Positions 1 to 6,670 of a stretch of 6,778 nt of DNA are shown here, in pieces (position 1 is the stretch's first letter; every line of letters starts with the position of its first letter). Location of the stretch: contig PMEC01000101.1 in assembly GCA_003155705.1 (NCBI GenBank), positions 9,341 to 16,118 on the forward strand. The letters are read 5' to 3'. This DNA is from Bacteroidales bacterium. Lineage in GTDB: Bacteria; Bacteroidota; Bacteroidia; Bacteroidales; VadinHA17. Below the pieces are notes generated by a model that was not told the DNA's origin, did not search any database, and saw only the letters and a program-made list of their open reading frames with translations. A program made the translations under genes and the position numbers.

Positions 1-1107
1 TGGCTCTGCCAGGATCTTTTCCGTCATTTTGAATACTCCGGTGATGAGACTTTCCTTCGCGAAAAAGCATGGCCTCTGATGAAAGGGGCTTCACAGTTCC
101 TTCTTGGATGGCTGGTTGAAGGACCTGACAGCTATCTTGTCACGAATCCTTCTTCTTCACCTGAGAATACTTTCAAAATAAATGGAAAGACCTATGAGAT
201 AAGCATGGCTACAACTATGGATATGGCAATCACACGCGATCTTTTTAATAACTGTATAAGGACACTTGAAATACTGAATACAGAACCCGGATACAAGGAA
301 AAACTTCAACAGGCAGTTAAGCGTCTATATCCTTATCATATAGGGCAATACGGACAGATCCAGGAATGGTTTCTCGATCTGGATGATCCAAAGGATACAC
401 ACAGACATATTTCTCAATTATTTGGACTATTTCCGGGTACGCAGATCAGCCCGGTCAGAACTCCTGAACTGGCTGCCGCAGCAAAACAATCGCTTATACA
501 TCGGGGTGATATCAGCACAGGCTGGTCAATGGCATGGAAAATAAACTGGTGGTCGCGGCTTGAGGATGGCGATCATGCCTATTCAATACTTAAAGCTGGG
601 CTGACTTATATTGGTCCAAAAAATCCATCATATAAAGGAGGAGGAACATTCCCCAACCTTTTTGATGGTCATCCTCCATTCCAGATAGATGGCAATTTTG
701 GCGGAACGGCGGGTATTACAGAGATGTTGCTGCAATGCTACGACGGACAAATAAGTCTCATCCCTGCTTTGCCATCAGCATGGCCAAATGGTGAGGTAAA
801 AGGGCTGATGGCAAAAGGAGGATTCAGAGTAAATATGAAATGGGAAAACGGGGCTTTAAAAAATTCTGAAATCTTTTCATTACTAGGAGGAAATTGCAGA
901 ATCTGTACAAAAGTTCCAATGAAAGTTGTTGAGACAAAATCAGTTACTGCCGTCGGATCAAATCCGAATCCGTTCTATAAGCTCAATCCCGAACCACCTT
1001 TTATAAACAATAGTAAAGTTCCTCTACAGAAAATTTTAGTTCAGAAGAAATATATAATTGATTTTATGACTGAAAAGGGGAAGAAATATACTTTAATAAC
1101 GATATGA
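1..1107 (+). CDS. GH95 alpha-L-fucosidase, C-terminal part (5' end outside window)
   Basis: This is the C-terminal portion (368 codons) of a glycoside hydrolase family 95 alpha-L-fucosidase, an inverting enzyme that typically removes alpha-1,2-linked (sometimes other) L-fucose from glycan ends. The reading frame is open from base 1, and the codons before the ATG at 79 read [20 protein letters not shown], which fits the family's (alpha/alpha)6 barrel, so that ATG is internal and not the start. Visible marks are SPEN (Glu at 163-165, the likely counterpart of the general acid E566 of Bifidobacterium AfcA), [25 protein letters not shown] near 397-438, [12 protein letters not shown] near 517-555, and [12 protein letters not shown] (Asp at 688-690, likely counterpart of D766). 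The catalytic Asn pair of the family would lie upstream, outside the window. The last ~110 residues fit the family's C-terminal beta domain. The signal peptide cannot be seen. The family call is firm; linkage specificity is inferred. Confidence 0.93.
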   Translation, partial: WLCQDLFRHFEYSGDETFLREKAWPLMKGASQFLLGWLVEGPDSYLVTNPSSSPENTFKINGKTYEISMATTMDMAITRDLFNNCIRTLEILNTEPGYKEKLQQAVKRLYPYHIGQYGQIQEWFLDLDDPKDTHRHISQLFGLFPGTQISPVRTPELAAAAKQSLIHRGDISTGWSMAWKINWWSRLEDGDHAYSILKAGLTYIGPKNPSYKGGGTFPNLFDGHPPFQIDGNFGGTAGITEMLLQCYDGQISLIPALPSAWPNGEVKGLMAKGGFRVNMKWENGALKNSEIFSLLGGNCRICTKVPMKVVETKSVTAVGSNPNPFYKLNPEPPFINNSKVPLQKILVQKKYIIDFMTEKGKKYTLITI

Positions 1108-1119
1108 GGGTGTGCAATT

Positions 1120-1141
1120 ATTCACCCTTCGAAGGGTGAAT
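1120..1141. repeat. Perfect 22-bp palindrome between GH95 and lyase genes
   Basis: The arm ATTCACCCTTC is followed directly by its exact reverse complement, with no spacer. It starts 12 bases after the GH95 stop codon and ends 28 bases before the lyase ATG. As RNA it could fold into a 9-bp stem with a UCGA loop, but no U-tract follows, so it is a poor intrinsic terminator. It could be an RNA processing or 3'-end stability hairpin, a dispersed palindromic repeat, or a site for a dimeric DNA-binding protein. The sequence alone does not decide between these. Confidence 0.8.
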
Positions 1142-1169
1142 CCACATTAAAAACCTAACAATCAATTAA

Positions 1170-2354
1170 ATGAAAAACCACATTTTGACTTTAATACTAT
1201 TAATAGTTTTTCAGTCTTTCTTCTTTTCTTCTTCAAACTTAAAGGCCGGTACTGGATATGAAAAGGAGATCATAAAGCTTTTGCGCAGTGAAATTATTTC
1301 CAGGGCTGATAAAGTTTTAAACCAGGCTCCCCAGACCGTAACTATGTTCCTGTGCAAACGAAGCGCTGGAGGAAAACATGATTTCTATTCAGAAGGAGAT
1401 TACTGGTGGCCCGATCCGGCAAACCGGGATGGTCCTTATATCCAGAAGGATGGAATGACTAATCCGGATAATTTTATTGACCATAGAAAAGCCATGATCA
1501 GGCTGAGTCAGATAGTAGGTTCACTTGCCTCTGCCTATAAAATCACCGGTGATGAAAAGTACGTAAAACAGGCATTTGTCCATCTGAAAGCCTGGTTTTC
1601 TGATACTGCCACTTGTATGAACCCGTCACTTCTATATTCACAGGCTATTAAGGGAAGATTCACCGGAAGAGGCATAGGGATAATTGATACTATTCAGCTG
1701 ATGGAGGTTGCTCAGGGTATCATAGCAATGCAGAATGCACAATGCATAGATAAAAAACTTCTTGATGCGATAAAATCCTGGTTTTCAGATTATCTCCGAT
1801 GGCTTACAACTCATCAGTACGGTAAAGATGAAATGAATGCAAAAAATAATCACGGTACCTGCTGGGTAATGCAGGTGGCCTCTTTTGCAAAACTTATCGG
1901 GAACACTGAGATTCTTGAATTCTGCCGGACCCGTTATAAAGAGACCCTCCTCCCCGATCAGATGGCTACAGATGGAAGTTTTCCTCAGGAATTGAGACGA
2001 ACAAAACCATACGGGTATTCTATATTCAATCTGGATGCAATGACAATGATCTGTCAGATCCTTTCTGATGAAAAAAATGACCTGTGGAACTACAAAACAA
2101 CCGATGGAAAGTCGATCAGGAAAGGTATCGAGTTCCTCTTTCCTTATATGGCTGATAAAAGTAAATGGCCTTTTAATCATGATGTTATGTACTGGGATGA
2201 GTGGCCGGTAGCACAACCATTCCTGGTATTTGGAGCAAATGAGTTCATTGAAAAACAATGGTTTGATACCTGGTCCTCCCTTAAACATTTTCCTGAGGTT
2301 GAAGAGGTTATACGCAACCTGCCGATACGAAACCCTGTCATCTGGTTAGAATAA
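1170..2354 (+). CDS. Secreted alginate-lyase-superfamily polysaccharide lyase (PL5/PL38-like)
   Basis: This 394-residue protein resembles the alginate_lyase (PF05426) superfamily, which cuts uronic-acid polysaccharides such as alginate or glucuronan by beta-elimination. Residues 1-26 form a Sec signal peptide (hydrophobic core LTLILLIVFQSFFF, likely cut after NLKA), so it should act in the periplasm or outside the cell. Conserved blocks are HDFYSEGDYWWPDP (70-83), PYIQKDGMTNPDNF (89-102), NNHGTCW (226-232) and ELRRTKPYGYSIFNLDAM (274-291). N227-H228, R276 and Y283 match in order and nearly in spacing the Asn191-His192, Arg239 and Tyr246 catalytic set of Sphingomonas A1-III lyase (His to Tyr 55 against 54 residues; Arg to Tyr 7 in both). 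An all-alpha toroid fold is expected. It follows GH95 by 62 bp and may share its transcript. The ATG is preceded by TCAATTAA, with no Shine-Dalgarno site. Substrate is not determinable; a uronate-containing, fucosylated glycan is the inference from the neighbours. Confidence 0.85.
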   Translation: MKNHILTLILLIVFQSFFFSSSNLKAGTGYEKEIIKLLRSEIISRADKVLNQAPQTVTMFLCKRSAGGKHDFYSEGDYWWPDPANRDGPYIQKDGMTNPDNFIDHRKAMIRLSQIVGSLASAYKITGDEKYVKQAFVHLKAWFSDTATCMNPSLLYSQAIKGRFTGRGIGIIDTIQLMEVAQGIIAMQNAQCIDKKLLDAIKSWFSDYLRWLTTHQYGKDEMNAKNNHGTCWVMQVASFAKLIGNTEILEFCRTRYKETLLPDQMATDGSFPQELRRTKPYGYSIFNLDAMTMICQILSDEKNDLWNYKTTDGKSIRKGIEFLFPYMADKSKWPFNHDVMYWDEWPVAQPFLVFGANEFIEKQWFDTWSSLKHFPEVEEVIRNLPIRNPVIWLE

Positions 2355-2410
2355 AAAGTTTTTTAAAGAACTTGTAAAACAAATTTTAATGTTTTGAATT
2401 ATTTGCAAAA

Positions 2411-2510
2411 GCCCAGTGTGACTCTGTGACTTCTCCGTGGAACTCTGTGCTAGTTCTTTATTTTTTATTTCACAGAGATCCACTGAGTATTCACAGAGGG
2501 TCACAGAGAA
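2411..2510 (-). repeat. Long imperfect inverted-repeat element, copy 1
   Basis: The left arm (about 2415-2449) carries CTCTGTGACTT, CTCCGTGGAA and CTCTGTG units; the right arm (2471-2509) carries their complements. The inner 7-bp stem CTCTGTG (2443-2449) pairs with CACAGAG (2471-2477) across a T-rich 21-base loop. Pairing continues outward with isolated mismatches to about 2422/2498, then further after a small bulge. The reverse complement aligns with the second element at 4031-4140, including the loop start (CTCTGTGAAATAAAAAA). The minus strand given here means orientation relative to that second copy. The element begins 56 bases after the lyase stop. It is most likely a dispersed intergenic repeat; transcript termination or stabilisation by the stem is possible but not shown. 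Confidence 0.82.
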
Positions 2511-2548
2511 TAAAAGAAATTGTATATTTAGACATCATTTATATATTA

Positions 2549-2585
2549 ATTTATATCAACTATTATATTGATTTATATCAATGTA
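2549..2585. promoter_or_regulatory. Possible operator upstream of GH29: direct repeats and dyad
   Basis: The 11-mer ATTTATATCAA occurs at 2549-2559 and again at 2571-2581, with starts 22 bases apart, about two helical turns. The second copy is also half of an imperfect dyad (2564-2585) in which ATTGAT and ATCAAT flank a TTAT centre, with one mismatch in nine pairs. The block ends 15 bases before the GH29 start codon, so it lies in the promoter or leader region. The surrounding DNA is very AT-rich, so chance similarity is a real alternative. I see no convincing Bacteroidota -7 (TAnnTTTG) box; the nearest, TATATTTA at 2523-2530, lacks the final G. Confidence 0.3.
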
Positions 2586-2600
2586 TTTAAACCTCAATTA

Positions 2601-3986
2601 ATGAAAAAATTAATCATCACATTGACAGCAATTCTGCTCCTTTTGCAGGGAGCTTTTGCACAGAAAGTACTCACAAAAGATGAGCGGATGCTATGGTGGC
2701 GCGAAGCCAGATTTGGTATGTTTATCCATTGGGGTGTCTATTCTGTCCCTGCCGGAACATGGGACGGAAGGCAGATCGGGGGAATAGGTGAATGGATTAT
2801 GAATCGGGCTAAAATACCCGTAGCCGATTACCAGGCAATGGCAAAACAGTTCAATCCTGTAAAATACGACCCTGATGCATGGGTGAAAATGGCAAAAGAT
2901 GCCGGTATGAAATATATTGTCATAACCTCAAAGCATCATGATGGTTTTGCGTTGTTTGAAACAAAAGCCAGCAAATGGAATGTTGTCGACGGCACTGCTT
3001 ATGGCAAGGATCTTCTCAAACCACTTGCAGCTGCATGTAAAAAGTATGGGATAAGGCTGGGATTTTATTACTCTCAGGCGCAGGACTGGAATAATCCGGG
3101 AGGTGCAGCTTCCCGTAAAGTGACAAAAGAAGGCTGGGCGAATCCCGATTCAGTAATAATTGATGCCTATACAAAGGAACACCGGGGACATTGGGATCCG
3201 GCTCAGGAGAAAAAGACATTTGCGCAATATATTGATGATGTTGCAGTTCCGGAGGTGAAAGAACTACTGACAAATTACGGTGACGTTGCAGTATTATGGT
3301 GGGATACACCAACCGATATGACTGACGAAGCAGCTACAAAACTACAGACATTACTTGCACTTCAGCCCGCAATTATTACAAACGATCGTCTTAAACGTCC
3401 AAATTTCGCAGGTGATCATAAAACACCTGAACAACGGATCCCCAACCTTGCTGACCTTGATGGAACAGATTGGGAAACATGCATGACAATGAACGGTACA
3501 TGGGGTTATAAAAGCTATGATCATAATTACAAAACTCCTGAGACACTGATTCATAACCTCCTGGATATTGCTTCGAAAGGAGGCAACTTTCTTCTAAACG
3601 TTGGACCTACAGATCAGGGAGAATTTCCTCCCGAAAGTGTTGATATTCTTGTCAGAATAGGCCAGTGGATGAAAGTGAACGGAGAAGCTGTGTATGGCAC
3701 AAAAGCAAGTCCCTGGGGACTGTTCGATTGGGGCCGTTGTACCAAAAAGGAATCTAAAAACGGGACAACACTCTATTTTTCAGTATTTAACTGGCCTGCT
3801 GATGGAAAACTTTCAATCCCAGGTCTGAAAAATGGTGTTTCATCGGCAACCGTCCTTGCTACAGGAGCCAGGCTCAGGACTACCGGCTCAGGATTAGGTC
3901 TTACAATAATCCTGCCTTCCAAAGCACCCGATCCTATTGCATCGGTAATTAAGGTTGAGGTGAGAGGTCAAATCGAAAATAAATAG
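2601..3986 (+). CDS. Secreted GH29 alpha-L-fucosidase
   Basis: This 461-residue retaining alpha-L-fucosidase of glycoside hydrolase family 29 should hydrolyse terminal alpha-linked L-fucose, probably in the periplasm. The ATG at 2601 is preferred over one at 2568 because it opens directly onto a signal peptide (MKKLIITLTAILLLLQGAFA, cut before Gln21); the earlier start would add 11 unlikely residues. The N-terminal (beta/alpha)8 domain shows WWREARFGMFIHWG (32-45), ITSKHHDGFALF (108-119), GFYYSQAQDW (154-163) and VLWWDTP (231-237). Asp235 (3303-3305) is the expected nucleophile, and Glu277 in GDHKTPEQRIP (3429-3431) is a likely acid/base, though this residue varies within GH29. NFLLNVGPTDQGEFP (329-343) is the family's typical end-of-barrel block. 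The last ~90 residues form a small beta-rich domain. No lipobox or C-terminal sorting domain is visible. It is bracketed by two inverted repeat elements. Linkage preference is not readable from the sequence. Confidence 0.95.
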   Translation: MKKLIITLTAILLLLQGAFAQKVLTKDERMLWWREARFGMFIHWGVYSVPAGTWDGRQIGGIGEWIMNRAKIPVADYQAMAKQFNPVKYDPDAWVKMAKDAGMKYIVITSKHHDGFALFETKASKWNVVDGTAYGKDLLKPLAAACKKYGIRLGFYYSQAQDWNNPGGAASRKVTKEGWANPDSVIIDAYTKEHRGHWDPAQEKKTFAQYIDDVAVPEVKELLTNYGDVAVLWWDTPTDMTDEAATKLQTLLALQPAIITNDRLKRPNFAGDHKTPEQRIPNLADLDGTDWETCMTMNGTWGYKSYDHNYKTPETLIHNLLDIASKGGNFLLNVGPTDQGEFPPESVDILVRIGQWMKVNGEAVYGTKASPWGLFDWGRCTKKESKNGTTLYFSVFNWPADGKLSIPGLKNGVSSATVLATGARLRTTGSGLGLTIILPSKAPDPIASVIKVEVRGQIENK

Positions 3987-3992
3987 TCTGTT

Positions 3993-4034
3993 CCACTTAA
4001 TAAATAAAGTGGCAGATAATTAATGATATTATCT
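3993..4034 (+). other. Two small tandem hairpins 3' of GH29
   Basis: Just after the GH29 stop, CCACTT (3993-3998) pairs with AAGTGG (4007-4012) across an 8-base AT loop. Next, AGATAAT (4014-4020) pairs with ATTATCT (4028-4034) across 7 bases and runs into the long repeat element. The first hairpin could help end or protect the GH29 transcript, but its 6-bp stem is weak and no U-tract follows. Functional meaning is unproven. Confidence 0.35.
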
Positions 4035-4140
4035 CCGTGGAACTCAGTGATCCCGATAGTTATCGGGACTCTGTGGACCTCTGTGAAATAAAAAAATATT
4101 ACACAGAGGTCCACTGAGAAGACACAGAGAGACACAGGGA
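4031..4140 (+). repeat. Long imperfect inverted-repeat element, copy 2
   Basis: The inner stem is strong: GTGGACCTCTGTG (4073-4085) is the exact complement of 4102-4114, 13 bp around an A-rich 16-base loop. It extends to CTC/GAG (4069-4071 with 4116-4118) after one T:T mismatch. Further out, CTCCGTGGAA and CTCAGTGA on the left face GACACAGAGAGACACAGGG on the right. The right arm (4102-4139) matches the reverse complement of copy 1's left arm at 32 of 38 positions. The left arm is interrupted by an unrelated palindrome at 4051-4068. The element fills most of the gap between the GH29 and GH3 genes. It is probably a dispersed intergenic repeat; a role as terminator or mRNA-stabilising stem is possible. 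Confidence 0.82.
4051..4068. repeat. 18-bp palindrome nested in repeat copy 2
   Basis: TCCCGATA and its exact complement TATCGGGA flank a GT centre. The palindrome sits in the left arm of the long element, between two CTCNGTG units, at a point where copy 1 has only a short spacer. Palindromes of the CCCGATAG-TATCGGG kind are, from general memory, frequent between genes in Bacteroidota; this was not checked. It reads as a second repeat type that arose in or inserted into the first. Confidence 0.78.
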
Positions 4141-4210
4141 AATCACTGCTTAAATATTACTTCAATAATAAATCTCAACTAAGAAAAAGCATTTCTTTAA
4201 TAAGCTTAAT

Positions 4211-6670
4211 ATGAAACAATTATCAAGAACTATTTTCATTTTGTCAGTATTGATGCTGATGGTACCGCAATTCACTTTTTCCCAGGGGAAGAATAAATAT
4301 TCTCCCTATGTGAATAAGGAAATGTACAAAAAGGGCTGGATCGATTTCAACAAGAACGGGAAAATGGATCCATATGAAAACCCTGCACTGGACATTGATC
4401 AGCGCATAAATGACCTGCTGAGCCAGATGACCGTTGATGAAAAAACCTGTCAGCTGGTGACATTGTATGGCTTTCCAAATGTCTTAAAGGACTCCCTTCC
4501 GACACCTGAATGGAAGACAAAGATATGGAAAGACGGACTGGCAAATATTGATGAACATTGCAACGGGGTAAGATCCCCGGCTCTTTCCTGGCCGCCCAGC
4601 CTTCATGTTAAAACAATAAATGAAGTCCAGCGGTGGTTTATTGAAGAGACCAGGCTTGGCATACCCATTGACTTTACAAATGAAGGTATCTATGGAGCTT
4701 GCTTTCCGGGAGCAACACTTTTCCCTGCACAGGTCGGTATAGGATCAACATGGGATAAAGCGCTTGTATCACATATAGGTTCAATCACAGCCATCCAGAC
4801 TAAAGCAGCCGGATTTACCAATGTATATTCACCCATTCTGGATGTAGGTCGCGATCCCCGGTGGGGTCGCATCATGGATTGCTATGGAGAAGATCCATAT
4901 TTGGTTTCTCAATTGGGATTACAGCAGGTTCTTGCAATCCAGAAAGATCATAATGTGGTCTCAACCACAAAACATTTTGCAGATTACAGCATCCCAATCG
5001 GAGGACGTGACGGAAGCGCCCGTACTGATCCGCAGATCGGACTACGTGAGATGCATACTCTTTTACTGGAGCCATTTCGCGTTGCATTCACAAAGGGCCA
5101 GGCACACGGAACAATGAGTTCTTACAATGATTATGACGGCGTTCCGATAAGTGGATCTGCTGAGTTTCTTATTGATCTGCTCAGGAAGACATATGGGTTC
5201 AAAGGCTATGTGGTCTCAGATAGTGAAGCTCTTGAATTCCTATGGTCGAAACATCGCGTTGCTCCTGATTACAAAGATGCTGTCAGACAGGCACTTGAGG
5301 CAGGACTTAATGTAAGAACGACATTCAAGACACCTGATACTTATCTTACTCCTTTACGCGAACTCGTTAAAGAAGGTTCAGTATCCATGGAGTTACTCAA
5401 CAGCAGGGTCAGGGATGTCCTTTGGGTAAAATTCTGGCTTGGCTTATTTGATAAACCCTATATTGAAAATCCTGAAGAATCAGACAAGATTTATGCTGAC
5501 CCCGAATATGATAAAGTTGCTAAACAGGCTTCTTATGAATCGATGATACTTCTTAAGAACCAGGATCATTTTCTGCCACTTAAAAAGGAAAATGTAAAAA
5601 ACATCCTCGTTGCAGGACCTGATGCTGATAATAAGAAATTTTCACTTTCACGATATGGTCCAAAGAAAATCAGCTACAAATCAATGATCGAAGCTTTTAA
5701 AGCAAAATTAGGAAACGACATTAATGTTACATACTCAAAAGGTTGCAGTATTATCGACTCACACTGGCCGGAAAGTGAAATCCTTCCTTTTGACCCTGAT
5801 CCAAAAGATATTGCAGATATTGAGGATGCCGTTACAAAAGCAAAGACTTCTGATGTCGTTGTGCTTGTTATGGGTGAAGATGATAATGTCATAGGAGAAT
5901 CAAAATCAAGGACTGACCTTAACCTTTCAGGAAATCAGCAACTTCTTCTGACCAAGATCCATGAGACTGGAAAACCTGTTATTCTTGTTCTTATGAATGG
6001 AAGGGCTATCACAATCAACTGGGCTAACAAGTACTGTAACGCCATAATTGAAGAATGGATCCCGGGGAAATATGGAAGTGAGGCTGTCGCAGATATAGTT
6101 TTCGGAGATTATAACCCCGGTGGAAAACTTACATTTACATTTCCGAAATCTGTTGGCCAGATCCCGATGGTCTTTCCCTCAAAACCAAGTGCACAGGCTG
6201 AGGCCAGAACAACAGTTAATGGTGTCCTTTATCCCTTCGGTTTTGGACTAAGCTATACAACTTTTGAATATTCAAATCTTAAAATCGCACCGGAAAAACA
6301 GATGGCATCCGGTTTAGTTGATGTCTCTGTTGATGTCAAAAACACAGGGCAGATGGCTGGCGATGAGATAGTTCAGTTATATATCTGTGATGAGGTAAGT
6401 TCAGTTATCAGGTTCGATAAGGAGCTGCGTGGATTTGAAAGGGTAAATCTTGCTCCGGGAGAGACTAAAAATGTTCATTTCGCACTTTCTCCGGAAGAAC
6501 TTCAGATGCTCAACAGGGATATGAAATGGGTTGTGGAACCCGGCTGGTTCAAGGTGATGATCGGAAGCTCATCAACTGATATCCGCCAGCAGGGCAGATT
6601 CGAGATTGTAACAACGAATCAGCTTAATAAACCTTATGAGCAAGTAAGGCAGAACGGAAGGACACAATGA
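4211..6670 (+). CDS. Secreted GH3 beta-glycosidase (beta-glucosidase/beta-xylosidase type)
   Basis: This 819-residue glycoside hydrolase family 3 enzyme is a retaining exo-acting hydrolase that releases non-reducing-end beta-linked sugars, most often glucose or xylose. Residues 1-24 look like a Sec signal peptide (core TIFILSVLMLMVP, ending FTFSQ), so it is exported. DFNKNGKMDPYE (45-56) is a complete EF-hand-like calcium loop before the barrel. The TIM-barrel domain carries GRDPRWGRIMDCYGEDPY (213-230), KHF (254-256) and GYVVSDSEA (332-340), with Asp337 (5219-5221) as nucleophile. The alpha/beta sandwich domain carries GEDDNVIGESKSRTDLNLSG (555-574), with Glu563 (5897-5899) as likely acid/base, and GGKLTFTFP (637-645). 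YPFGFGLSYTTFEY (674-687) leads into a C-terminal fibronectin-III-like domain with NTGQMAGDEIVQLY and LRGFERVNLAPGE. Length fits the multi-domain family, and I see no frameshift. KHFADYSIPIGGRDGSARTD and EAGLNVRTTF mark a Bacteroidota-type subgroup. The exact sugar is not determinable. Confidence 0.94.
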   Translation: MKQLSRTIFILSVLMLMVPQFTFSQGKNKYSPYVNKEMYKKGWIDFNKNGKMDPYENPALDIDQRINDLLSQMTVDEKTCQLVTLYGFPNVLKDSLPTPEWKTKIWKDGLANIDEHCNGVRSPALSWPPSLHVKTINEVQRWFIEETRLGIPIDFTNEGIYGACFPGATLFPAQVGIGSTWDKALVSHIGSITAIQTKAAGFTNVYSPILDVGRDPRWGRIMDCYGEDPYLVSQLGLQQVLAIQKDHNVVSTTKHFADYSIPIGGRDGSARTDPQIGLREMHTLLLEPFRVAFTKGQAHGTMSSYNDYDGVPISGSAEFLIDLLRKTYGFKGYVVSDSEALEFLWSKHRVAPDYKDAVRQALEAGLNVRTTFKTPDTYLTPLRELVKEGSVSMELLNSRVRDVLWVKFWLGLFDKPYIENPEESDKIYADPEYDKVAKQASYESMILLKNQDHFLPLKKENVKNILVAGPDADNKKFSLSRYGPKKISYKSMIEAFKAKLGNDINVTYSKGCSIIDSHWPESEILPFDPDPKDIADIEDAVTKAKTSDVVVLVMGEDDNVIGESKSRTDLNLSGNQQLLLTKIHETGKPVILVLMNGRAITINWANKYCNAIIEEWIPGKYGSEAVADIVFGDYNPGGKLTFTFPKSVGQIPMVFPSKPSAQAEARTTVNGVLYPFGFGLSYTTFEYSNLKIAPEKQMASGLVDVSVDVKNTGQMAGDEIVQLYICDEVSSVIRFDKELRGFERVNLAPGETKNVHFALSPEELQMLNRDMKWVVEPGWFKVMIGSSSTDIRQQGRFEIVTTNQLNKPYEQVRQNGRTQ

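Noticed and set aside
1120..1141. Classic rho-independent terminator for GH95
   Set aside because: The stem is good, but the downstream bases are CCACATTAAAAACC with no run of T on the plus strand.
1785..2288. A 167-codon open frame on the minus strand inside the lyase gene
   Set aside because: It lies wholly antisense to a gene with clear family motifs, and its translation shows no recognisable domain.
2356..2373. AT-rich inverted repeat directly after the lyase stop as an intrinsic terminator
   Set aside because: AAGTTTTTT facing AAAGAACTT gives an almost GC-free stem with a wobble pair and no following U-tract, too weak to call.
2411..2510. Possible CRISPR array, given repeated CTCTGTG units
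   Set aside because: The units are about 10 bases apart with no unique spacers of the proper length, and they form a palindrome with arms, not an array.
2568..2600. Earlier ATG giving an 11-residue extension of the GH29 protein
   Set aside because: The extension would put a polar, proline-containing stretch before a textbook MKKL signal peptide, and it overlaps the AT-rich repeat block; the ATG at 2601 is the better start.
4872..5117. Overlapping open frames on both strands inside the GH3 gene
   Set aside because: They are alternative-frame readings of conserved GH3 barrel motifs and have no independent support.
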